Shown here: positions 18,440-64,000 of the stretch, one piece after another | Layout: every line of letters begins with the position of its first letter | Numbering within the stretch: the stretch's first letter is position 1 | DNA from: Streptomyces roseifaciens | Lineage (GTDB): Bacteria > Actinomycetota > Actinomycetes > Streptomycetales > Streptomycetaceae | Assembly: GCF_001445655.1 (NCBI RefSeq) | Contig: NZ_LNBE01000002.1 | Span: 1,054,001-1,118,000, forward strand | Reading direction: 5' to 3' | Length of the DNA: 64,000 nucleotides | Notes under the pieces: generated by a model | Database searches by the model: none | What the model was told of the DNA's origin: nothing | Seen by the model: the letters and a program-made list of their open reading frames with translations, nothing else | Position numbers and translations under genes: made by a program

Positions 18440-21400
18440 TGTCAGCGAGACGAGCGGGAGGTCCGACGGCGTCCAGCCGCCCGCTCCGGGTCGGCGGGTG
18501 TGGGTGATGAGTGCGTCCAGTGCCCGGGACCACAGGTCCGAGAGTTCATGGACGTCCGTCTCGGACAGAGCCTGTCCGTTCCATGTCCAGGAGGCCACGA
18601 GCTCGGGTCCCTGGGCGCCGTCCCTGGCGAGGACGTTGACGTCGAGGTGGTGCGCCGGCCCCGGCAGGTCGGTGCCGGCCGGGTCGAAGAGGGCGTCGGC
18701 TTCCTCCGCTACGGTCCACCGCCCGGTGTCCGCCGTGGAGATGCGTCCCAGGTAGTTGAATCCCACCTGTGGAGTGGCCAGGTGTGACAGCCGTTTCCGC
18801 GTGTCCGGGTTGAGGTGGCGGGCGAGCCCGTATCCGATGCCGTGGTCCGGGACCGCCCGAAGCTGTTCCTTGACTGCTTTGAGTGCCTGACCGGCGGCTT
18901 GTTTCCCGGCCAGCACCTGGCCGAGGTCGATGCCATGGAGGTCGACCCGTACGGGGAACAGGCTGGTGAACCAGCCCACCGTGCGCGACGCGTCCACACC
19001 GGGAACGAACTCGTCCCGGCCGTGTGCCTCCAGGTCGACCAGCAGCTCCGCCCCCGGCCTTCCTCGCTGCTGATGCCGGGCCAGCACCGCTACTGCCAGA
19101 GCCGTCAACAGGACGTCGTTGACGTTGGAGTGGAAGGCAACCGGCACGTCCGCCAGCAACGATGCTGCTCGTGCCGGAGGAATCGTCATGACGAAGGACC
19201 GCGTCGTGTCGTTCTCCTGGGGCGGCCGACTGGCCAGCATTGCGCTCGGACCGTCGAGAACCTGTTCCCACCATGCAGCCTCGGCGACGCGCTTCGGCTC
19301 CTGAGCCTGTTCCACGAGCAGCTCGGCCCACCGGCGGAACGACGTCGGTACGGGAGCCAGGTCCACGACGCGGTCCGCTGCGATCGCTGCGGCGGCGGAA
19401 GCCAGGTCCGGCAGCAGAATGCGCCAGGACACTCCGTCCACCACCAAGTGGTGCAGTACCAACAGCAGCCGGCCCGGACGAGCGGACCCGGCATCGAACC
19501 ACACCACCTGGATCATCGCCCCGTCGCCGGGAGCCAACCGCCGCACCGCGGCAGCGCCATCTGCAGCGATCGCCGCGCGCAGGCCCGTCCTGTCAAGCCC
19601 TGTCACGTCCGCACGGCGGATGCAGGAGCTCGCCGTGATCGTGGCACGTGGGGCGATCTCCAGCTGCCACTCGCTGTCCGGATGCCTGATCAGCCTCATC
19701 CGCAGCACGTCGTGGTGATCCAGTACGGCCTGCACCGCCGCGGTGAGGCGAGCCATGCCGAGATCAGCGGGAACAGTCAGGAGCACCGTCTGGTGGAACT
19801 GATCGAGCGAACCCCCGCGTTCCCGCAGCCGGTGCATGATCGGCGTCAGCGGCAGTCGGCCGATGCCGGCATCGGGCCCTTCACTGACGAGCTCGCTCTT
19901 CCCGTCCGCCGCAGCAGCCACGGCCAGGGCCAGAGCCGCAGGAGTCTTCTGCATGAACACGTCGCGGAGGGAGAAGACCAGGCCTGCGGCCCGGGCCTTG
20001 GACACGAGCTGGATGGACATGATGCTGTCGCCGCCCAGCTCGAAGAAGTTGTCCTCGGCGCCCACCTCGGGGGCGTCCAGCACTTGGGCGAAGAGGCCGC
20101 AGAGGAGTTCTTCCTGGGGCGTGCGCGGAGCACGCGTGGCCGGCGCTGCACCGGCCACGGGTGCGGGCAATGCCGCCCGGTCCAGCTTTCCGTTCGGCAG
20201 CAAGGGCAGCTCGTCGAGGAGTACGAACACCGCGGGGACCATGTAGTCCGGCAGCGCGCTCCGCACAAAGCCCCGCAACGCTGCGACATCCACGGTGGCC
20301 CCGGGCACCGGCACCACATACGCTACGAGGCGCTTCCCGGAGGGCTTGTGCTCCTCGGCGACGACGACCGCGCGCGCTACGTCGGGGTGACGGCAGAGGG
20401 CGGCTTCGATCTCACCCGGTTCGATCCGGTAGCCGCGGACCTTCACCTGGTCGTCGGCACGGCCCGTAAAGACCAGTTCGCCTTCGGGGCTCCAGCGGAC
20501 CAGGTCCCCGGTGCGGTACATCCGCGAGCCGGCCGGGCCGAACGGATCCGCCACGAACCGCCCAGCCGTCATACCGGGGCGATTCACATACGCCCGCGCC
20601 ATCCCCGCCCCGGCCACGTACAGCTCGCCCACCACACCCGGCGGTACCAACCGCAGGCCACCGTCCAGCACATACACCCGCGTATTCCCGATCGGGCGGC
20701 CGATGGGCACGCCTCCCGGCGGCAGGGCGGCACCGGGGGCGATCCGGTACTGGGCACAGCTGACCGTGGTCTCGGTCGGACCGTAGACGTTGAACACCGT
20801 CACCGACGGATGCCGGCGACGCCACTCCGCAAGCGGCTCGCCCAGCAGCGCCTCACCGGCGAGCAGCAGTTCCTCGGTGGGGGAGAACTCCTCGGGCAAG
20901 GCGTTGAGCAGGGCCAGATGGCTCGGCGTGCCCTTGAAGAACGTGGGCCGGGCCCCCACCAGTCCCTCTCGGGGAAGCGAGCCCTCCTCGAGCGCTGCGA
21001 GGTGAATGCAGCCGCCGACCAGCAGAGGTACGAAGAGGGCCGTCACAGTCATGTCGAAGGCCGCCGAGGAGTGCAGGAGCACTGTTCCGCGCGCACTCGG
21101 ATAGGCCTCGCGGGCCCAGACCAGATAGTCCGTCAGCGACCGGTGCTCCACCGCAACGCCCTTGGGGACGCCGGTGGATCCGGAGGTGTGGATGACATAG
21201 GCCGGGTTGGCCGGCGAAAGCGGGGCGACACGGTCGGCGTCGCCGGGATCCGCGTCCGGGTACCGGCTCATGTCGTCGGTCATTCCAGCGGCGTCCAGGA
21301 CCACCGCAGGTCGAATGTCACCGAGCACGAGCGCCAGACGTTCGGACGGGTACGCCGGATCCACCGGCAGATATGCCGCCCCCGCCTTGAGCACACCGAG

Positions 21401-22968
21401 CAGTGCCACCAGAAGCTCGACCGAACGCGGCAGCACCACCGCCACGACGTCCTCCGGTCCGACTCCCCGCGCGATCAAGTGGTGAGCGAGCCGATTCGCC
21501 CGGGCGTTGAGCTCCGCATACGACAGAGCCGTGTCCTCGAAACGCACGGCCGGACGCTCGGGCGTACGGGCCGCCTGCTCCTGAAACAACTCCGGCAGGC
21601 TCGCCGACGGTACGGGGTGCGCCGTGTCGTTCCACTCCACCAGCAGCCGATGGCGTTCCCCGGCGGTCAGGATGTCGCTCTGCCCGACGAGGCGCCCGGG
21701 ATCGGCGACGACGGATTCCAGGAGCAGGCGGAGCCGCGCCGCAATCGCCTCGACCGCGTCCCGTTCCACCAGATCCGGCCGGTATTTCAGGCGCAGGTGC
21801 AGACTGCGCCCGGGGATCACCGCGAGGCTGAGCGGGTAGTGGGTGCCGTCGCTCGCGTCGACGTTCCGTACCCGCAGACCGGAGCCGAGCTTCTCCAGAG
21901 CCGAGGCATCCATGGGGTAGTTCTCGAAAACGGTCGTGGTGTCGAACAGCTCCCGCATCCCCATCAGCTGCTGGATCCCGGTCAGCCCCAGATGCCGGTG
22001 CTCCATCAGGCCCGACTGCTCGTCCTGCAACCGGGCCAGCATGTCCGCCCACGACTCGGTCCGACCCCATCGCACCCGGACCGGCACCGTGTTGATGAAC
22101 AGCCCCACCATGTGCTCGACATCCGCAACCTCCGGCCCACGACCGGAGACGACACCGCCGAAGACCACGTCGTTCCGGCCGAGCAGACGCCCCAGCAGGA
22201 CTCCCCAGACGCCCTGGACCACGGTGTTGAGCGTCAGCCCGCGGCCGCGCGCCATCATCGCCAACGCCGACGTCGACTCTTCCGGCAGTGCGACGCGCAG
22301 CACTTCCGGAGCCACCGAGGAGTGGTCGTTGCGATGGGTCACGGCAAGCAGCGTGGGCTCTTCCACGCCGGTCAGCGCTTCCTGCCAGGCTTTCTCGGCT
22401 GCGTCGCGGTCCTGGGCTGCGAGCCAGGTGAGGTAGTTGCGGTAGGGGACGGGGGGTGGGAGTGCGGTGTCGGCTCCCTTGTGGGCGTAGAGGGTGAAGA
22501 GTTCACTCATGAGGATGGGGAGTGACCAGCCGTCGAGGAGAAGGTGGTGGTGGGTGAACACCAAGCGGTGTTGTTCGGGGCCGGTGCGGATGAGGGTGAA
22601 GCGGAGCAGTGGGGGGCGTGCAGGGTCGAAGCGTCGGGCGCGGTCCTCGGCGAGCAGCCGGGCCAGCTCCTGCTCCTGATCGCTGCTGTCGCTCAGGTCC
22701 ACATCACGCCAGGGCAGCACCACCTCACGCGGGATCACCTGCACCGGACGGCCTTCCCCGCGCTGGAGAAAGGCAGCCCGCAGGTTCGCGTGCCGGCGGA
22801 GCAGCCCTTCGGCAGCCGCACGCAGAACACCGGTATCCAGTGCACCTTCGAGGTCGAGGGCCACTTGAACCGCGTACGTATCAGGCGTGCGGGCATCGTA
22901 GACCGCGTGAAAGAGCAGCCCCTCCTGCAGCGGCGAGAGCGGAAGGACGTCCTGAAGACCCGGCTTCC

Positions 22969-22972
<4 letters not shown>
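13958..22972 (-). CDS. NRPS, two modules plus terminal reductase: C-A-T-E-C-A-T-R
   Basis: 3004 residues. ATG 22972 overlaps the stop of the upstream NRPS (ATGA). Domains: C5 (1-430, [20 protein letters not shown]), A5 (about 460-930), T5 ([11 protein letters not shown] near 978), E5 (about 1045-1500, [10 protein letters not shown]), C6 (about 1530-1960), A6 (about 1985-2480), T6 ([11 protein letters not shown] near 2531), and a thioester-reductase domain (about 2610-3004) with [14 protein letters not shown] and the catalytic YVATK near 2778. A5 pocket by eye is DMTKLAVVSK (not assigned; Lys278 recalls Asp/Asn codes). A6 is DVQFAAHVVK, proline-type. There is no thioesterase: the R domain should release the peptide with NAD(P)H as an aldehyde, or an alcohol after a second reduction. 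C5 follows an E domain, as expected for a D-aminoacyl-accepting C. Confidence 0.95.
18440..22972 (-). other. NRPS module 5: C-A(unassigned)-T-E
   Basis: The pocket read from [27 protein letters not shown] and ETTVS gives DMTKLAVVSK. I know no exact match. Lys at position 278 resembles the DLTK codes for Asp/Asn. The intact E domain ([10 protein letters not shown]) predicts a D-residue. Confidence 0.6.
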
Positions 22973-38829
<15,857 letters not shown>

Positions 38830-38949
38830 GCTCTCCCCGTAGAGTCCAGCGGCCGACGCAGCCGGCAGCAGCAGGCGTGATGGGCATGAATCACCCACGA
38901 TGAAGGGGGGTGAGGGGTGAGGAGTGAGAAGCCTGCAGACTACCGGCGG

Positions 38950-38963
38950 TGATCGGTTGATCA
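38950..38963. promoter_or_regulatory. TGATC inverted/direct repeat, operator candidate
   Basis: TGATCGGTTGATCA lies just downstream of the proposed -10 of the NRPS promoter, where a repressor could block initiation. Only position and symmetry support it. Confidence 0.35.
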
Positions 38964-38988
38964 TTTTCAGGTCCAGGTCGATCCGCCG

Positions 38989-39018
38989 ATTGTTGAGGGT
39001 GTGACGAGGGTGTGTCAA
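38989..39018 (-). promoter_or_regulatory. Candidate vegetative promoter of the NRPS operon
   Basis: On the minus strand a perfect TTGACA (39018-39013) is followed after 17 bases by CAACAAT (38995-38989), a weak -10. It gives a leader of about 150 bases before the ATG at 38829. Confidence 0.5.
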
Positions 39019-39374
39019 TGGACCAACATCAGCCAACGTCCGCAGCCTGAAGTCGCCCTGAGATGGCCGTCGATGGCCGGGAATGCGGCCGTCCTTGCGC
39101 CCGGTTCGTCGGCAACCTGAAGCGACTCCCGGTGGCAGGAAGTGGCAGGAAGTCGTCAGCCCCGGCCCCGCGGGGGCCGACCGTTCACTCGCCATTCAGA
39201 CCGGTGCCCGCGGCCATTGCGCCGCCGCTCCGCCGGCGACGGCGGTGCGCGGTGCGGTCACGCCCGGTCCCCGCCGTGAACGGCCCTCCTTGTGGCTAGG
39301 TGAGACGCGAGCGCTCCGACGCTTGTGGCGTTGGGATGAAATCGCTGGCCGATCGGCCGAATGGCCGAATGGCC

Positions 39375-39401
39375 GCAACCGTATGCTCCGGATGCGGTTG
39401 C
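39375..39401. repeat. Inverted repeat upstream of the small peptide gene
   Basis: GCAACCG (39375-39381) and CGGTTGC (39395-39401) flank 13 bases, 40 bases upstream of the TTG start at 39442. It is preceded by tandem GGCCGAAT-like units (39350-39374). It could be an operator or a 5' leader hairpin. Confidence 0.4.
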
Positions 39402-39441
39402 TCCTCAACGAGGCATTGATTCTGTTCTCAAGGAGGTCGCT

Positions 39442-39672
39442 TTGTCCCTGCGAAGGATTTCTGTCCTGGGCGCTGTCAGTGGAGCGCTCATGTTGTCGGC
39501 CGTAGCCGTGGGTCATGCTGCTGGACACGCGGCTTCAGCCGATCCAGCAGATCCAGCCGAGATCGCCGGCGGGAACGGCGCGGCCAATTCCGAGGGGCGT
39601 GAGGTGTTCGTGCCGGTTCAGGCGGTCGGAATGCATCTCAACCCCCTCAGCCTGCTGATTCCCGGTGTGTGA
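39442..39672 (+). CDS. Small secreted peptide inside the biosynthetic locus
   Basis: 76 residues from TTG 39442, with AAGGAGG five bases upstream. That ribosome site is the best reason to reject the longer frame from 39361. Residues 1-31 form a Sec signal (SLRRISVLGAVSGALMLSAV ... HAAS). The mature peptide of about 45 residues is Ala/Asp/Gly-rich and ends with the hydrophobic block VFVPVQAVGMHLNPLSLLIP plus GV, without Cys. The VPV...LNP pattern weakly recalls chaplins, which coat aerial hyphae, but the chaplin Cys residues and Gly-Asn repeats are absent. Family unknown. It lies between two divergent biosynthetic transcripts, so a role in the same locus is possible but unproven. Confidence 0.7.
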   Translation: MSLRRISVLGAVSGALMLSAVAVGHAAGHAASADPADPAEIAGGNGAANSEGREVFVPVQAVGMHLNPLSLLIPGV

Positions 39673-39738
39673 CACAGCGGCATCGCTGACCGGCTGACGG
39701 ACGATGCGGACGGGGCGAGTAAGCGGACGTGCACGACG

Positions 39739-39774
39739 GAGGCCCCCTCGCCGGTCGTGGGATGAGGGAGCCTC
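39739..39774. terminator. Probable hairpin terminator
   Basis: GAGGCCCCCTC (39739-39749) pairs with GAGGGAGCCTC (39764-39774) with one mismatch and a 14-base loop. It lies between the convergent ends of the small peptide gene and the ferredoxin gene. Confidence 0.5.
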
Positions 39775-39803
39775 TTCGGTTGCTCGATCGCGGCAAGCGG
39801 CGG

Positions 39804-39995
39804 TCACATGATGCTGATGACCGCCGTCGGGCACCGTACGACGGCCTCCTCCACCGCTGCCCGCTGTTCGGCGCCGGGGGTGGCGTCGAGGAGGATCACC
39901 GTGCCGTCCTCGTCGTTCTGGTCGAACACGTCGGGGGCGAGGAGCACACAGGTTCCCGCACCGCAGCAGAGGTCCTTGTCGATCTCGATCCTCAT
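39804..39995 (-). CDS. 3Fe-4S ferredoxin, P450 partner
   Basis: 63 residues from ATG 39995. The cluster ligands are C10, C16 and C55 (CCGAGTC ... RCPTA), the pattern of the small actinobacterial 3Fe-4S ferredoxins, with Cys11 in place of the fourth ligand position. The length is typical. It starts 13 bases after the stop of the P450 gene, so the two are co-transcribed. It should pass electrons from a ferredoxin reductase (not encoded in the window) to the P450. Confidence 0.93.
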   Translation of the reverse strand: MRIEIDKDLCCGAGTCVLLAPDVFDQNDEDGTVILLDATPGAEQRAAVEEAVVRCPTAVISIM

Positions 39996-40008
39996 GACGG
40001 CCGCCTCC

Positions 40009-41226
40009 TCACCAGCGCACCGGCAGTCCGAGGACGCCGTACGTCACCATCATCTCCCGGGTGCCGACCTCTTCTGCCGGAACGGCGAGCTCCAGCCGGG
40101 GGAAGCGGCGCAGCAGTGACTCGTACCCGATGGAGAGTTCGAGGCGGGCCAGGTGGTGGCCCATGCACTGGTGGGGGCCGCTGCCGAAGGCCACATGACG
40201 GGTCGCGCCGCGACGGATGTCGAGGCTGTCGGGGTCGTCGAAGCCGAGCGGGTCACGGTTGGCCGCGGGGAGCGACACCGTGACGACCTCGCCCTTGCGG
40301 ATGGACTGCCCCTCGAACTCGAAGTCCTCGGCGGCGACACGGATCGGGCCGATCTGCACCACGCTGAGGTAGCGCAGCAGCTCTTCGACGGCGTCGTCCA
40401 TCAGGGACCAGTCGGCGCGCAGGGCGGCCAGCTGCTCGGGGTGGCGCAGCAGGGCGTAGGTGCCCAGCGCCAGCATGTTGGTGGTGGTCTCCAGCCCTGC
40501 GATGAGCAGGACGATCGTGATGCCGAGCAGCTCCTCGTCGGTCAGGTCGGTCTCGACGGTGAGCCGGCCGAGGATGTCCGGGCCCGGGTCCTTGCGTGCG
40601 GCGGCGATCAGGGCGTGCAGCATGCCGCCGAGCCCCATCATCGACTGCTGCATCTCCTCCCCGCTGCTGGAGAGGCTGAAGAGCACGTCGACGTGCTGCC
40701 CGAACTGCGCCCGGTCCGTCTCCGGCAGCCCGAGCAGCTCCGAGGTCACCAGGGTGGGCAGCGGCTTGGCGAAGGCCTGCACCAGGTCGACGGGCCCGTC
40801 CGCGCTCTCCATCTCGTCCAGCAGGCGGTCCGTCATCTCCTGGATCCGCGGCCGGAGTTCCCGCACCCGCCGGATGGTGAAGTGCTTGCTCAGCAGACGG
40901 CGGTAGCGGGTGTGCTCCGGCGGGTCCATGTTGACGAACATGCCCGGAGGAAGGGCGTCGGTGCTCAGCTCGGAGCCGGGCACCTTCACCGGGGAGCGCT
41001 TCCCGGCCGGCAGGGAGCTGAACCGGGTGTCGCCGAGTACGGTCCGCGCCGTCTGCAGGCCGGTGACCAGGCGGCCCATGTGCCCGTCGGGGTACTGCAG
41101 CGGGGTGATCGGGCATTCCTCGCGCGCTTGCGTGAAGGGCGCGGGCGGGTCGAAGGGGCAGCCCGAGGGGCGCGCCGTGGGAAAGGACCGTGCTAAGCGA
41201 TTCTCGGCTTCTCTTGATTGCGTCAT
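40009..41226 (-). CDS. Cytochrome P450 monooxygenase
   Basis: 405 residues from ATG 41226, the usual length for a soluble bacterial class I CYP. Seen: I-helix oxygen-binding motif AGLETT (residues near 240), K-helix ExxR in EELLRYL, and the heme loop FGSGPHQCMGHHLAR with the axial Cys near residue 350. The N-terminal region FDPPAPFTQAREECPI and NMDPPEHTRYRRLLSKHFT are typical of Streptomyces biosynthetic P450s. With its ferredoxin it forms a two-gene operon placed between the NRPS and PKS genes. Candidate reactions are hydroxylation or oxidation of the polyene chain or of an amino-acid residue; the sequence does not decide. Confidence 0.93.
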   Translation of the reverse strand: MTQSREAENRLARSFPTARPSGCPFDPPAPFTQAREECPITPLQYPDGHMGRLVTGLQTARTVLGDTRFSSLPAGKRSPVKVPGSELSTDALPPGMFVNMDPPEHTRYRRLLSKHFTIRRVRELRPRIQEMTDRLLDEMESADGPVDLVQAFAKPLPTLVTSELLGLPETDRAQFGQHVDVLFSLSSSGEEMQQSMMGLGGMLHALIAAARKDPGPDILGRLTVETDLTDEELLGITIVLLIAGLETTTNMLALGTYALLRHPEQLAALRADWSLMDDAVEELLRYLSVVQIGPIRVAAEDFEFEGQSIRKGEVVTVSLPAANRDPLGFDDPDSLDIRRGATRHVAFGSGPHQCMGHHLARLELSIGYESLLRRFPRLELAVPAEEVGTREMMVTYGVLGLPVRW

Positions 41227-41570
41227 AGCGAAGAGACCTCTTCGTCAGAGGAAAAATGCGGGGAAGTTATACGGCCGATAACCATCCCACGGCGGTCCCT
41301 AGGGTTCTCCTTAGTGATGCGTCTCGGCTGCAGGTCTTCGCACATGCCGTCCGCTTGGGATTCCCCTAGACCTGATCGGCTACGGCTCCCGAACGCGGCC
41401 GTGGGAACGAAACTGGGGCCCACACCGCCACACCGCCACATGCTGCGGCCGGCCGACCGGCTATTGGGCCGGTCGGGTCGTCGGAGCCGTCGGAGCCGTC
41501 GGGCCGATCGCACGCGTTGCGGGATGGGGTGGTGCCTTTTCGTTCTCTGTGTGGGTGGGTGGAGCGCAAT
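41227..41570. promoter_or_regulatory. 344-bp divergent promoter region, P450 / PKS
   Basis: It holds the start regions of the P450 operon (minus) and the PKS (plus). On the minus strand TATAAC (41271-41266), about 40 bases before the P450 ATG, could be a -10. Near the PKS I see no clear promoter, only CCCTAGGG at 41297-41304 and short CGGAGCCGT direct repeats around 41475-41500. GGAG at 41561-41564 is the PKS ribosome site. Confidence 0.5.
41229..41244. promoter_or_regulatory. 16-bp palindrome at the P450 start
   Basis: CGAAGAG-AC-CTCTTCG begins three bases upstream of the P450 ATG and covers its ribosome-binding region (AGAGG on the minus strand). It could be a repressor site or a small RNA hairpin that hides the ribosome site. 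Confidence 0.5.

Positions 41571-64000
<22,430 letters not shown>

Larger units (their letters stand above)
38830..39441. other. 612-bp divergent intergenic region
   Basis: It separates the NRPS operon (minus) from the small secreted peptide gene (plus). It contains the likely NRPS promoter, a TGATC repeat and an inverted repeat, listed separately. No credible gene is visible inside. Confidence 0.7.

Noticed and set aside
38830..39195. N-terminal extension of the first NRPS to 39195
   Set aside because: The extra 122 residues are basic and unlike any C-domain leader, include the probable promoter, and lack a ribosome site. ATG 38829 has GGGGAGAG directly upstream.

Overview
High-GC actinobacterial DNA, most likely Streptomyces or a close relative: strong GC bias at third codon positions, GTG/TTG starts, rare TTA (bldA-type) leucine codons, Tat and Sec secreted enzymes, and very large assembly-line genes. 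About three quarters of the window is one secondary-metabolite locus, running from about 13.7 kb to beyond the right edge.

Left part (1-13.7 kb), chromosomal and mostly envelope or secretion related. It begins with the 5' part of an ANTAR-GAF-PAS signalling protein that runs off the left edge, followed by a membrane protein and a secreted ALF-repeat protein. Next come three consecutive exported proteins that share one lectin-like propeller domain (PLL type) on different enzyme heads: M23 endopeptidase, lysozyme/transglycosylase-like, and GH43/GH32-like. Then follow a membrane-anchored XRE regulator with a ricin-like sensor, a small secreted protein, an Eis-like acetyltransferase, a second membrane protein paralogous to the first, and a VanZ-like protein with a TTA codon.

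Biosynthetic part. Two NRPS genes on the minus strand (22969-38829, then 13958-22972, coupled by an ATGA overlap) and an overlapping mbtH gene form one operon. Six modules are readable: C-A(N-MT)-T, C-A-T, C-A-T, C-A-T-E / C-A-T-E, C-A-T-R. Pocket codes read by eye suggest N-methyl-Val, Ser, a Pro-type residue, an unassigned D-residue, an unassigned D-residue and a second Pro-type residue. The chain is released reductively as an aldehyde or alcohol. A TTG-started small secreted peptide and a ferredoxin/P450 pair follow.

On the plus strand, from 41571 to the right edge without a stop codon, lies one giant modular type I PKS (at least 7476 aa). It has a KSQ-AT-ACP loading module (malonyl, decarboxylated to an acetyl starter), a KR module, then DH-KR modules. 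All acyltransferases look malonyl-specific and all ketoreductases carry the B-type LDD motif, so the predicted chain is a (omega-1)-hydroxylated conjugated polyene. The first NRPS domain is an acyl-accepting condensation domain with no loading enzyme in view. The economical hypothesis is therefore a polyene-acylated hexapeptide aldehyde/alcohol. I do not recognise the combination as a known compound. The PKS could instead belong to a separate adjacent pathway; the sequence right of 64000 would decide.
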